Positions 35,731 through 47,244 of a DNA stretch of 64,000 nucleotides are shown here, one piece after another. This DNA is from Dermatemys mawii. Taxonomy: Eukaryota > Chordata > Testudines > Dermatemydidae. The stretch spans positions 42,514,804-42,578,803 of the forward strand of contig ML677335.1 of NCBI GenBank assembly GCA_007922305.1. Direction: 5' to 3'. Position 1 is the stretch's first letter, and the number at the start of each line of letters is the position of its first letter. The notes below the pieces were generated by a model. The model did no database searches and had not been told where the DNA came from. It saw only the letters and a program-made list of their open reading frames with translations. Both the position numbers and the translations under genes were made by a program.

Positions 35731-37181
35731 CCTCCTCCTCTCGCTGTGGCAGCAGCCAGATGCATCCGCTATGGAGGGCCAGGGGTGAGAGAGGTGCCAG
35801 AAGAGGTAAGCCTTGTGGGGGGGTGCTCGGGGAGCGTGGCGGGCCGCACAGAAGAGCCCTGCAGGCCGCATGCAGCCCACGTGTTTAAGACCCCTGGCTT
35901 AAAACTTTCCTGCTAATACTTCCCAGAATGATGATTGCTTTTGCTGTGTTACATTGTTTACTCATATTTAGCTTGTGATCCATTATAACTCCTCCAGATC
36001 CCTTTCTGCAGTACTCTTTCCTAGAGAGTCATTTCCCATTTTGTACAGGTGTAACTGATTATTCCTTCCTAAATGGAATACTTTGCATTTGTCCTTACTG
36101 AATTTCATCCTATGTATTTAATGCCATTTCTCCAGTTGGTCCAGATAATTTTGAATTTTAATCCTATCCTCCAAAGCAATTGCAACCTCTCCCAGCGTAT
36201 CATCTTCCACAAACTTTATAAGTATATTCGCTATGCAATTATCTAAATCATTGAAGAAGATACTGAACAAAACTGGCCCCAGAATTGATCCCTGCAGGAA
36301 CCCACATGATGTGCCCTTCCAGCTTGGCTATACATCACTGATAACTACTCTCTGGGAATGGTTTTCCAACCAGTTATACACCACCTTATAGTAGCTCCAT
36401 CTCAGCTGAATTTTCCTAGTTTGTTTCTGAGAGGGTCAAGAAGAAAGAGTATCAAAAGCCCTGCCAAAGTCAACATATGCCACAGCTATCGCTTCCCCCC
36501 GCCCCGCCCATCTTGTTACCCTATCAAAGAAAGTTGTTAGGTCGGTTTGACACAATTTGTTCTTGACAAATCCATGCTGACTGTTACTTATCACATTATC
36601 TTTTAGGTGTTTGCAAACTGATTGCTTACTTATTTGCTCCATTATCTTTCTGGTCACTGAAGTTAAGCTGACTGGTCTGTAATTGCCTGGTTTGTATTTA
36701 TATTCCCCTTTTCATAGATTGACACTATATTTGTCCTCTTTCAGTCCTCTGAAATCTCTCCGGTCATCCATGACTTTTCAAAGATAATCGTTAATGACTC
36801 AGATATCTCCCCAGTCATCTCCTCAAGTATTCTAGGATGTATCAAGCCTTGGTGACTCGAAGACATCTAACTTGTCTAAGTAATTTTTAAATTGTTCTCT
36901 CTCTATTTTAGACTAATAGCCTACCACATCTTCCCTGGCACTCACTATGTTAGATGTCCAATTGCTACTAACCTTTCTGATGAAAAGCAAACAAAAAAAG
37001 TAATTTAGCACTTCTGCCATTTCCACATTTTCTGTTATTGTCCCCTCTCTCCTCCCCTACCCCTGAGTAATGGGCCTTCCCTGTCCTTGGTCATCCTCTT
37101 GTTTCTAATGTATTTATAGATTGATTTATTATTACCCTTTATGTCTTTAGCTAGTTTAGTCTCATTTTGTATCTTGGCCTT

Positions 37182-37986
37182 TGTCAGGGTTCCCTCCCCA
37201 CTCTGATCTCTAGGGTACAGACGTGAAGACCAGCATGAAAAGACCCCCTAAGCGTTTTTTTATCAGCTCAGGTTAAAACTTTCCCAAGCCACAAGTTTAT
37301 TTTGTGCCTGGATGGTTACTGACACCAAGTGTAAGCAAAGAACCAGGGAAAGGGCTATTTGGAGTCCCTATTTCCCCTCAAATCTCCCCAAGCCTACGTC
37401 CCCTTCCTGAGAAAGGCTTGAGAATAAACCCCTCACCAATCCTTACAGGTGAGCCCGATCCAAAACCCTGGATCTACGCAACGGAAAAAAATCAGTCAGA
37501 CTCTTAAAAGAAGAATTTTAATTAAAGAAAAGATAGACAAAATTTACCTCTTTAAAAACAGGATGGTAGGTACTTTCACAGAGTCACAAAAGATTCAAAC
37601 ACACAGTAAGGTACCCCTCCAGCTTAGTTTCAAAGTACAGAGAAAAAACAGGGATACCTCCCTCTAGCAAGAGAAATTCACAAATGAAAAACAAATATAA
37701 GCTAACGCAGCTTGCCTGGCTATTCCTTACTAATTTTTGTGATAGTTAGAGACTGAGGTAGACTTAGGTGGAGGAAAGGGATGTCTGTCTGATTCCTCTG
37801 AAATCCCAGAGCAAACAAACTCACAAAGACACAGGAAAAAAAAAACAAAAAACCCTTCCCTCCCCCAGATTTGAAAGTATCTTCTGTCCCCTTTGGTCCT
37901 TTTGGTCAGGTGCCAACTAGGTTAGCTTAGCTTCTTAATCTTTACAGGTAAAGAAGAATTTTTAGTCTACCTTTATGGTTATGACA
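37182..37986. mobile_element. Solo LTR-like element nested in CR1
   Basis: It begins TGTCAGGG and ends TTATGACA, so the outer bases are TGTCA...TGACA, as in an LTR. Flanks GCCTT (37177-37181) and GCCTA (37987-37991) agree at 4 of 5. CR1 sequence continues on both sides, which fixes the insertion limits. About 805 bases, non-coding, so best read as a solo LTR. Confidence 0.8.
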
Positions 37987-38746
37987 GCCTAAGTTTGTCC
38001 CTACATACTTGTAGTATTTGTTTATATTCATCCTTTGTTGTTTGTCAAAGTTTCCACTTTTTGTAGGAATTTTTTTTGCATTTCAGATCATTGAAGCTCT
38101 CCTGTTTAAGCCAGGGATGTCTCTTGCCATACCATCTATCTTTCTTATACAGTGGGATAGTTTGCTCTTGTGCCCTTAATAAGGTCTCTCTGAAAAAAAC
38201 TGCCAGCTGTCTTCAGTTGTTTTTCCCCTTGCTTCCCATGGGATCTTACCTTCCAACTCACTGAATTTGCTGAAGTCTGCCTTTCTTGAAATCCATTATC
38301 TTTATTTTGCTGTTTTCCCTCCTCCCATTCCTGAGAATCATGAACTCTAGAATTTAATGATCACTTTCACCCAAGCTCCCTTCTTCTTTCAAATTCTCAA
38401 CCTGTTCCTCCTTATTTGTCAAAAAAACAAATATAGCACAGCCTCTACCTTAGCAGCTTTCTCCACCTTCTGAAATAAAAAATAGTTGTCTCCAACACAT
38501 TCCAAGAATGTTCTGGATAATCTGTGCCCTGCCATATTATTTTCCGTACCTTCTCCCTTTTTTCCCCTGCCTGTCTTCACGAGCAAACTGTACCATTCTA
38601 TACCAATATTCCAGTCGTGTGTTATCCCACCAAGTCTCTGTGATGCATACTGTGTCATAGTTGTGCTTATTAACTAGCATTTCAAATTCTTCCTGCTCAA
38701 TCCCCATACTTCTCGCATTAGTATACAGACATCTAAGATACTGATT

Positions 38747-40392
38747 TAATATTACATCTGAAATACAGAAACACTTGTTTTAGACTTAGAGGAAACACTG
38801 TCTGGAAATAAGCATTTTCTTTTATGGATTCTAATTCACTTTTTCATATGTATCAACTCTAAGGGACTTGCAGTGAATAAAGAGTTGGTATATTCCACAA
38901 ACACCGGTTATTAGAGATTGTTTGCCCAAGAACGTCTCAGGTCCTGACATCTTCTCTCTTCTGTCCTTCATACACTTTCCTCCCACAAGATCTCACATTC
39001 TTGCTAACAAGGATTTAAGTAACTGAGTATACCAAAGCTACAGCTAATAATTTTTACTGACTTTGTTTATACTGAGGAAGTGACCAATTCATTAGGAAAG
39101 CCATGTTTTGTATATAGCAGCATATTTCTTGTAAGGTTGTCTTCAACCCTTCTATTTCTTCCCCTTTGTTCTCGGTCAACTGGACAAACTTGGGAGTGAA
39201 TTCAGGATTTTAGGTTCAGAGCAACAAGGGATTGTGCCTTTACCTATGAGTACTGATAGAAATCTGGCAGATTTTCCATTTAGATCTCAATTCTTCTTAT
39301 TATTGACACTATTTTTGGTCCTCTGCCTTTATCCTAGTGCTTTCCACAATCATGACCCAATATTACTCATTTACTCCTTTTCTTGTGAGCAAAGAAGCAG
39401 AGTATCACTGCATATCCTCACATACTTAAGCAGGGGACATAGATGCTTCAACAGTAAATCTCACCTATCCAAGAGTTTTGAGCAGTATGCAAGGACATAT
39501 CCTTCTGAACGTATCTCAGACTACTCCCAATTCCCTGCATATGGACCACCATGTCAACTCCTCTTTTTACTTCCTAAACTTAATGTCCCTTTACAATCCC
39601 ATTTTCCATTGATCCAAATCAGATAATTATAGCAATTACAGCCAAACCTCCAAAAACAGACAGCAGCTCTTTAACGTTGCTTTATTGCTTTTAAAGGCAG
39701 TAAACACTGACTAACAGATCCTAATCCTTTTTTAGTTGCCCTACATTTCTTACAAACTCCCCTTAGGCTAAAATTTTCCATCCCTGGTCACAGCACAAAT
39801 GTTTTTTTCTTCTTCTAAGTTGGAGCTGAATCCATTCAGACATTTTTGACTTACTCAAGCATGAAGACAAAATTTGCACTCATAAAAGCTCTAAGGGCTT
39901 AAGCTAGAATTTTCAGACTTGGGCTGTTCCCTCACAAAGGAACATTTAGTTTGAAGAAAATTTTTAGCATGTCAACGTAGAATTTTAAGCACATGCAGCT
40001 TAGAATCCTGGGTGCACAAAGAATTACTTTAAGCTTTAGGTTATCTTAAGGAATATGATACCTGTAGATATTTTTAAATTATATATGAAGCTACTATTAT
40101 TGCAATATTAAGGTTGAGAAAGCAGGCATGGAAAGATCAGAAAATTCAGAAACTTAGTCATTCTGCATAGTTTCTGTTGACATTTTAACAACATTATTTA
40201 TATTCTAGAAGCACATTTGTACCATCTACCCATGGGAAAGATTCAGTACCTGCCCTAAAGTTAAATGTAAACCTTTCATACTACTGTTTGTTCCCCCACC
40301 AGCCACATGTCTAAATATAATGCTATTCTGGATTCAAAAGGATTCTCCTTATATTAACTCTTTTTTTGTACAGTTTGGGTATGTAGCAACAA
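38747..40392. other. Intronic sequence, nothing certain
   Basis: A 130-codon open frame at 39234-39626 has no recognisable domain; the pyrimidine-rich composition (many Leu, Ser, Phe) can produce such frames. Confidence 0.4.
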
Positions 40393-40713
40393 CTACGAAT
40401 TTATATCTAGACTGGATATCCAGCACATTGCCTCAGCAGTGAGCTGGTCAATGTCCTTCAGGCCCCCAACAAAAGAATGAAGGGCACACTCAGACATGAT
40501 GTCCTCCATCATTTGTGCCTGGTGACCATAGTCACATACAGGTGTTTGCCTCATTTTCCATTTAGAGAGGGCTTCTCCACAGCTCCTATGAGATGTCCTG
40601 ATGCAATTCAATCTGTACCAGTCTTTCTTACATAAATCAAAACCCAGTGGGTCCTTGGCAGGGTTAACAACGAGTTGTTTGTATTGAACGGTCGAAACAT
40701 TCCATGTGTTCAC
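40393..40713 (-). pseudogene. C-terminal fragment of a non-LTR reverse transcriptase
   Basis: The minus-strand frame of 106 codons ends in a pattern seen at the C-terminus of several non-LTR ORF2 proteins: VVNPAKDPLGFDL, then KDWYRLNCIRTSHRSCG, then a zinc-knuckle-like CDYGHQAQMMEDIMSEC (C, H-poor variant) and a closing WISSLDINS. The usual histidine before the last cysteine is replaced by E or D. The rest of the protein is absent. It differs from the CR1 and RTE-like copies in the window. Identification is by motif order only. Confidence 0.6.
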
Positions 40714-40739
40714 TTATATTAAGTGATTTATATGAATGA

Positions 40740-41480
40740 AGGTGTGACCTTAAGAGCCTTTATGCCAACTTGCAACGGGCACATCTAACACTCTCAAAAT
40801 ATTTAGACAAATCATATCTTGTAAGGTATCATGTAATAACTGGTGACATGCTGGTTATAAGTATCATTGTGTGATGTATGTACAGAATGTATATAAACAG
40901 TTAAATACATGTGCTGGAAATATGTTCTTATAATATGTTTTGGAAGCAGCTGATAAACAAGGTTGCGATGAACATAGGAATATGGATTTGACTGTGTGCA
41001 TGGCTGATTACAAGCAAAGGGCAACTGAAGTACATTTACATCTTATGGTAAACAAAGTGATTGGCTCAATCAAAATAGCAAATTGACCAGAGGACCAAAA
41101 AGACAGCATGGCATCTACACCTCAGCAGGGGAGAAAAACAACTGTCGAAGGTACATATTTCAAAGCAATACATTTCAAAGATTTACTGGACTATAAAAAG
41201 CAGAGGAGAGAACCCCTCAGTTATCCATCACTTCAGGGACAAAGGGGCCAGAGCTCTTGAAAGCTGTAAAAGGTGGATCCTTCAATTATGTGAGCTCAGG
41301 ACACTGAGAACTGACTGTAGGTGAGAAATTGTCTGATATCAAGTTTATAATCTGTTACATTTTAGACACTAAAAAGCATGCTTTGTTTTATTTGCTACCA
41401 CCATTTCTGTTTCTATTATTTTTGCTCAGTATCACTTAAAAGTGCTGTTGTATTACAGTACAGTGTGCGTCTTCAATTGA
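40740..41480 (+). mobile_element. LTR-like repeat with TATA box
   Basis: GTGTGACCTTAAGAGCC, ATCTTGTAAGGTATCATGTA and GGAAGCAGCTGATAAACAAGG occur in a known turtle LTR-type repeat. A TATAAAA box lies at 41192-41198, followed by CAGAGGAGAGAACCCC, as at an LTR transcription start. Ends are approximate; the following stretch to about 41790, with an 86-codon open frame, may be leader sequence. Confidence 0.6.
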
Positions 41481-41799
41481 GCCAAGAGGCCATCTCTTTG
41501 GAGACAATGGATTTAGTTAATTTCTTTGAGTGTCCAGTGAGAAGAACTGGATGCTGCAGAGAGCGAGAGGAAACTCAGGAGCTAGAGCACACAAAATATT
41601 ACGTGCAAGGCAAGTTTTAGACTGGCAGCATCTTGAGGAGTTTGCTGGTGAGGTGGCCACACTGGTATGGAAGGGAGCTATCACACAATTGTGGCTCCAG
41701 CAAAGCTCTCTCTTACTGAGGCGAAGTAGTAACATAGGGGCTTATAGTTCTGGACTCCCTGAGGAAACCATCACAGAAGATACATGCTGATTTGCAGAG

Positions 41800-42367
41800 G
41801 AAGTATTCCTAATAGGCTTTTCAAGAAGTTTCATTGTTCACTCTAGAGAATTTCCTCTAGGTTTCTCACATGCTACTTTGGGATTTATTTGGATCAATTG
41901 TATGATTTCAAGCTTTTCAAAAAAATCATGTTTTTGTTGTAACATTTGATTAAAATATCTATTGCTTCAAGACAATGAGTTAATAACTTTGTAGATAAAG
42001 AAAATCTTCCACGAGTTAGTTCATAAGTTCTCACTGTACATGTAAAAAAAGAGTAATGAAGTCAGCTCAGCTAAAATAGGCAACATTTCAAGATCACAGA
42101 AATTAGGAAGCTGACAAATAACAGCATGCAAGACCACTGAGCAGTATTATCAGTTTAAATGAAAGGACATTACCTGAAAGATCATCCTATCAAAAACACT
42201 GCTTGTGTACATTCAGTAATTATGTCATCATTACTACACCTAAGTTCAAGTTACCACAATCAGCAGGGGGAGGGAGGAATAATTTCCAATTTGCTTATGG
42301 CATGTTTTCAGCCATGTAGCTACTGATGACAGTCAAGTAACACACAGCAGATATTACTGAACTTTGA
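41800..42367. other. Intronic sequence, nothing recognised
   Basis: AT-rich DNA without recognised features. Confidence 0.4.
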
Positions 42368-42648
42368 GGATTTGTCTACATGGAGCAGCAACATAAGCTA
42401 TAGGAGACATGATTTCTAAAGCTCATTGACATGTTGCGCAATCACGGGTCTTTTCAGGCCCTGGCAGCAAACACTACAGGTCTGCTAGTGCACTTTCATG
42501 CAGTACAGTACTGTATGTTAAAGTGCTCAAAGATGTGTTTGTGTAGACCCTGGCGGTGCGTACTGATGAATCAAAGTGCAATACATCAGTGTGCTTTAAA
42601 AATCATACACCTCCACAGGGTGTTTTTACCCCATCATGTAGACAATCC
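42368..42648. mobile_element. hAT-like MITE with GGATTTGTCTACATG ends
   Basis: The left end GGATTTGTCTACATG and the right end CATGTAGACAATCC are inverted repeats. 281 bases, non-coding, lying 150 bases from the ADK exon on its downstream side. The target duplication is not clear. Confidence 0.7.
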
Positions 42649-42798
42649 CTAAGGGGAAAAACCATTGTCTTGAAAAACAGCAAAAATGTTCTTACAGTAA
42701 CTGTTTCAAACCTTTTCTTAAAAGAGGGGGGAGGAAGAGCAAATTCATGTGCACATATATGTGTGTGCCTCCCTAAATACAAGAGTACATAAACTTAC

Positions 42799-42852
42799 AG
42801 TTCTTTATGTTTGTCCTCTGCCAAGATTTGGTCATTTGGCTTCAGCCCATAC
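42799..42852 (-). CDS. ADK: Adenosine kinase (ADK), one internal coding exon
   Basis: Adenosine kinase is a PfkB/ribokinase-family enzyme that phosphorylates adenosine to AMP with ATP and so controls adenosine levels. On the minus strand this 54-base exon reads G, then 17 codons YGLKPNDQILAEDKHKE, then CT, which with the next base gives L. From memory of the vertebrate protein it matches the segment after DKDFLDK, with G where mammals have S (YSLKPNDQ). The leading G completes the AAG lysine codon. The acceptor is a long C/T tract ending TTTAAG (42853-42880) and the donor is ACT|GTAAGTTT (42791-42798). The segment lies in the N-terminal lid region, ahead of the substrate-binding HAGGSTQN motif encoded by the next exon. 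Neither neighbouring exon was found in the window. It is probably coding exon 3. Identification rests on 18 residues, but with correct splice signals and phase it is convincing. Confidence 0.93.
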
Positions 42853-43388
42853 CTTAAAGGGGGGGGGGGCAGGGAAGAGGAGGGAAAAAAAACAGGAAAA
42901 GGGTTACTTTAGTTCTTAAACAGAAAATTCGTTTTCAGTTTACATTTGGAAAGTAGACAATCTTACAATCTTTGTCTACTGAAAGGCATTTCATGTATTT
43001 TAAACCAGATATGGATGGATTTTACATTTAACACAGCTAACATCACAAAGTCTTTATCTTGCATGACAAGAAATGATGACTGCCAACAAATAAATTCCCA
43101 TGGGTATACAAACAATCTGAGAAACTGTACAGACGTTTTGAGAACCCACAGCAATTAAAAGTTTCAGAAGGGAAGTGAAGGCAGATGTGAGGAAAAAGTA
43201 CCAGCATGTAAATTCAGGCTGAATTAAGTGTTACATTACTTCATACTTTTTTGGAGAAGGAAAGCTCTAACTGATCTGCATACATCATTGACCATAAAAC
43301 CCTGGAATTCTTTATGCTAAAATATGCAGTATGTTATTTATATCCAGAAGGATTCCATGGTACTTTGTTTCATTCATAAATCCATACA
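42853..43388. other. Intron upstream of the ADK exon
   Basis: It starts with the polypyrimidine acceptor tract (a run of G on this strand at 42858-42869). The open frame at 42946-43158 and its antisense partner are chance. Confidence 0.6.
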
Positions 43389-43424
43389 ACTAGAGGCTAG
43401 AGAGGACCATTACATTATCTAGTA
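43389..43424 (+). repeat. Short CR1 3'-end-like fragment
   Basis: ACTAGAGGCTAGAGAGGACC and TTATCTAGTA resemble CR1 tail phrases ('ggccagaagggacc...atctagt'). Too short to be sure. Confidence 0.35.
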
Positions 43425-43800
43425 CAGTAGTTTCCAAACTTTAACAACCTATGAACCCCTTTCACTTAAATGTTAAATTTCGTGAACCTTCTCCTAAAAA
43501 TGAATATTTCCAGGGATTTTCTCCTTTACCTGAGAATAAAATATAAAAGCAGTGATCCTGGAAATATAAAAACAAATTTTAAGACATGCTTATTACACAT
43601 TATTAATTATTATTTATCATTACAGTATTTTTATTATATTATGAAAATGGCTATTCTGAGATTTAGTAGCTTGTATCACTTTGAATAAGCTTGTTATAAG
43701 ACAAGGCTTCTGTGTTGCATCAAGGAGTACCAAATGTGAAATAGCATGAAAGTATTTAAGAAGCAAACTCAAAAAGTTCCTTCTACACAAGCACTGAAGA
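43425..43800. mobile_element. hAT/Charlie-like element fragment
   Basis: It begins CAGTAGTTTCCAAACTTT, a hAT-type end, and contains CTATGAACCCCTTTCACTT and CCAGGGATTTTCTCCTTTAC, phrases I recognise from a common turtle non-autonomous hAT family. The right end is not clear. The AT-rich open frames inside are not genes. Confidence 0.65.
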
Positions 43801-43989
43801 CTTGAGCAGTCCAGGCAAACAAACAAAGCTTAAACTTGTTCTTCGTAATAATTTTAAAAACAATACTAGCTGCCTATTTAATTTTAAAAACAGCAAAAAA
43901 TATCCACCTCCCTTTCCATTTCTTATAAGGAGTCTTGAAATTTAAATCTTCTTAGTGTGATAGAAGTGCTTGCTTTGATCTGCTTAGCT

Positions 43990-44724
43990 CTTAGAAGTCC
44001 AGGAGCTCCAGGCTGCTGGCTCCGGGATGCCCGGGGTCCCTGCTGACAGCTCTGACCGCTATTGCTCAACTGTCCGCTCCCTGCTCCCCTAAGTTCCCTA
44101 TACGGCAGCCACCCAGCAGGCTATCAATTGCCGGCAGTTCAGCTGACCCTCTCCCATGGCCATGTGCTGCTCCTGCTCTCTACCTTGGAGTTGTTCCCTG
44201 AGCCTCCTGCTTGCTGTGCAGGGGATGGAGGGGTAGGCATGGGGGAAGAGAGGGGCAAATGTCAGCATGTTTCTCTCCCTTCTGCTCCTGCTCACCCCAT
44301 CTTCCATAGAGCAGAGGGGACACACGACAGGGCTCAGTTTGCTGATCTAATTAACAAGGCAGTGTACTTGAGACAGGGGTCAGCATACTTTAAGGGGAAA
44401 TGCACATCTCTCTCACACCCACACAGGGTGTGTGTCTCTGGCTCTGTCTGCTATGCTGTCTCCCTCTCCCTTCATTCCTTCTGCCTTGCAGAGTGTAAGG
44501 CTATATTAACAACAGTGAGTTAACCCTTGAGGGCTCAGCCAATTGCTAGTTCATTTAGCAGTAAGGAATTCTCTGTGAAATATCGCACCCACTGACTTCA
44601 CCACCTCAACCAAGCTTCCCAGTAACCATCTCTACATATGGGGAAATAGGATTCGCTTAACATCATTTCACTTTAAGTCACATTTTTCAGAAACATAACT
44701 ACAACGTCAAATGAGGAGTTACTG
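43990..44724. mobile_element. Tigger-like DNA element, right part
   Basis: The right end reads GATTCGCTTAACATC, then AACGTCAAATGAGGAGTTACTG followed by TA, a Tigger/mariner-type terminus and target. The interior has CAGCAGGCTATCAATTGCC, GTTAACCCTTGAGGGCTCAG and a CACACCCACACAGGGTG stretch, in the order of a large non-autonomous turtle family. The left terminus is missing. The 153-codon frame at 44062-44523 lies inside this repeat and is not a gene. Confidence 0.7.
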
Positions 44725-44726
44725 TA

Positions 44727-45934
44727 CATTGCACCCACTTACCTTTGTATTGAACCCAATCTTATTGTTAAACTGAAAAGACTGAGCTCTTGTCTGTTGC
44801 TCTAAAGCATTTTCTCCAGACCTCAAATCACTTGTGGCACTTTTCTACACCTCAACATCCTTTAATTTATTGATACCAGAACTGGCCAGTGTAATATCAG
44901 TCTTTTAGCAATATCAGATACAGAGGTAAAATCACAGTCCTATTCCTAAACCGTTATTTATACATTCAAAGATTCAGCTGGGCCTTTTTGCTACAGCATT
45001 GCACTGGGAGTGCATGTTTAGTTCTATTGCTCCCAATTTGCAATACTTAACATAGTGAGAAAAATTGTTAACTCTAACAATTATCAATTTATTCTCTGAA
45101 GCTTGGGAGTCTTGGATCGTAATCTAGCTAGTTATACTGCATGTGTTATTCAGATAAGATGTGATTTATTTTTAGAATCTAAGTCATTTGTTTCAAGATC
45201 CTTTAACTGAACATTGTTTAAGACTTGTTCAAATGTTAATTGTTTTGCCTTTTGATATTACGTGTTTTCTTAACAACTGTCAAGGGACAGTTAAAAAAAA
45301 AAAAAAAAAAGTCACTGGACTGGCCTTCACCTTACTCCAAGAAAGTGAATATACTAACCCTCTCTTAATACAAGATATATTCCCTCGTTTACCACAGTGC
45401 AGATTTTATCTTTATGGGCAATTTAAAACTTCGTCATTACCACCATTATCCTTTAACCTTAACTTTCTTCTCAGGCTTGGCTCTTAGGTCCCACTGTACC
45501 ACAGCCACTTCAACCCATTTTATCCAGATTAAAGCTAACAAAGCCTATTTATCAGCATTAGTTAGCAGAGAATAAGACACATGCAGGGATCTAGCACCTG
45601 AGCCTTGGGTGACCAAACAGAAGTTTTGCATTCCTCTGCTACTGCATTTTGCAGTTTTCAGTGAATCTTTTAAAAAGCAATATTTATTCTACATTACTGA
45701 TGAATCATAAGGGATGCTCTGTGATAAATCATCAAGTACAAATCACATTTAAAGTATAAAATAAATTTAAATTTATGTCAGATAATATTTTCTCCTTTCC
45801 AAGCTACCCTTTTCCTGGTATTGAAGTCCTTTGAACCGCTCATCTTTTCATTACCCTTTCCTTAACACTATTTCAGAGAGAGGTTGTAATAAATACTAAC
45901 TCATTTTGAAAACTAAAGCCTATTGCCCTTGATG
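44727..45934. other. Intronic sequence, nothing recognised
   Basis: An 18-base A run lies at 45293-45310. No exon-like or element ends were seen. Confidence 0.45.
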
Positions 45935-46790
45935 GGTGGAGCCAAACCCACCCCGCCCCTCCTAAACAGAAGTACAGGGGCGGGACAGGAAGTATAAAGG
46001 GAGGGCCCTGCAGATCAGTTGAATGGGAGCCAGTAGAGGAGACAAATCCCTCTGCCCTGCTGCAGCACCCAGGAGCTAAATCTACACTTTGCCATATCCT
46101 ACCCTGGAGGAAAGAACCCAGATGAGTTACTGGTACTACTGTCGGCTGGCTACCCAGAGGACGGATGGATACCCGAGTACAAACCCTGGGGAGGTAGGAA
46201 GTAGCTCAGGGGCAGCTGACTGGCCGGCTACTGGGCTGACTGCTTTTAGATCGGTGTGTTGTGCCCAGATCCCCACTGACCGAGTGGCAGACCTCTCTGC
46301 CACTGCTAGTGCCCTGGGATGGGATGCTGTAGAGTAGGGTGGGCCCGCATCCTTCTACCACCCCAACCCCTGAGGTGATAGACTCTCCATCTTAGGCCAG
46401 GATGTCTGTGTTCCCTAAACAACCCTATCAGCACCCTAGACTGCTGGGTGCTCAATCCCTTTTGGAGCCCCTGGGACAGGAAGGGAATCACCCGTACCTG
46501 AACCCTTAGACTCTATGTGTTTGCTGGCTGCCTGAGCCTCAAGCTTAGGCTAAAGCCTGCCCCCTGCTCTGCCCCACCCAAAAGGCAGGGCTTATTGACA
46601 GTGTACATTTGTTGGCTGCTTCAACTTGGAAGCATAGGCAATAGCCTGGCCCCACCAGAGGGTGGGGGCCTCAGACTGTTAATTGGTGTCAGCTGAGTAG
46701 GCTGAGGGCTAAATACTATGTTGGCAGGCACCCACCCAAGAGTGAGGACAGGAGCCTGGACTATTGTTGTGTGGTTGCTTTTATTAGATG
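45935..46790 (+). mobile_element. LTR-like repeat with TATA box
   Basis: GC-rich compared with its flanks. TATAAA at 45993-45998 follows GGGCGGGACAGGAAG (a GC-box-like element), and the region after it has GAGGAGACAAATCCC and GGCTGGCTACCCAGAGG. This promoter arrangement is typical of an LTR. Ends are approximate. No gag, pol or env sequence is present. Confidence 0.5.
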
Positions 46791-47236
46791 GATCCCACTG
46801 GGGTGGTCCAAGCCCGAAGACTACCGTGCTACAATGAGGCAGAGGTGCCTCCCTCCCTACTAGAGAAGCGGGGGGCTACTACACCTTGTCTACCAGAAAC
46901 CCTGATAAACTGGCCTAATCAAGACACTGAGATAGCATATTGCCTCCATTTGGAAAAGTGTCTGTTCATTATGACCAATAATCTCACTACCATCTTTTCC
47001 TCTCTTGCCAATTTTACATTTCCAGAGACAAGGTTCTTATGCACATGCACACACGCGTGCACACACACACACACAGAGACATTAATAAAAATACTGAAAC
47101 TATTTTTCTCTTAAATACACTAATATATATTCACAGCAACATTATCTGGTTCTTGTGGTCAGGTTTGCAGGAAAAACCCATGAACACAGTGGCAAGTTAG
47201 CTCAGCAGTAGAATAAAATAAAAACCAATCACTGTG
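46791..47236. other. Intronic sequence with a CA microsatellite
   Basis: A short CA/CG repeat lies at 47041-47075. Nothing else recognised. Confidence 0.5.
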
Positions 47237-47244
47237 TATTAGAG

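Larger units (their letters stand above)
33365..35896. mobile_element. hAT-like element with GGGGTCTCAAAC ends, outer of three
   Basis: Left end CAGGGGTCTCAAACTC, right end GTTTAAGACCCCTG. A perfect 8-base duplication GCTTAAAA flanks it (33357-33364, 35897-35904). Its original content is 33365-33895 and about 35731-35896; the middle is a second hAT-like element carrying a third. Near 33735-33789 a 24-base phrase containing AATGCAAACAGGTTTCTACC is duplicated in tandem. Confidence 0.9.
33102..38658 (-). pseudogene. CR1 ORF2 remnant on minus strand
   Basis: The coding parts are scattered over the CR1 pieces listed for the element, with stops and frameshifts in each. Reverse transcriptase fingers/palm (36436-36657, with HGFVKNK and AFDT) and the C-terminal RRKATKMIKGLE block are recognisable; the FADD region falls where the nested elements and decay remove it from easy reading. 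It is an inactive copy interrupted by at least one LTR-like and four DNA elements. Confidence 0.75.
31858..38746 (-). mobile_element. CR1 LINE on minus strand, split by nested insertions
   Basis: CR1 pieces in one order and orientation lie at 31858-31912, 32154-32189, 32914-33364, 35897-37181 and 37987-38746, separated by younger elements. The 3' end is at the left (AGAATCATAGGACTTGAAGG). Antisense reading gives KLEKIRRKATKMIKGLE (33102-33323), reverse transcriptase NSQHGFVKNKLCQTDLTTFFD and VDFGRAFDT (36436-36657), and a piece of the endonuclease side at 38419-38658. It is of a different, older CR1 type than the 2882 copy. Confidence 0.9.

Noticed and set aside
39234..39626. 130-codon plus-strand frame
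   Set aside because: No recognisable domain, promoter or splice context; pyrimidine-rich composition explains a long frame.
44062..44523. 153-codon plus-strand frame
   Set aside because: Falls inside a Tigger-like repeat whose non-coding phrases I recognise.
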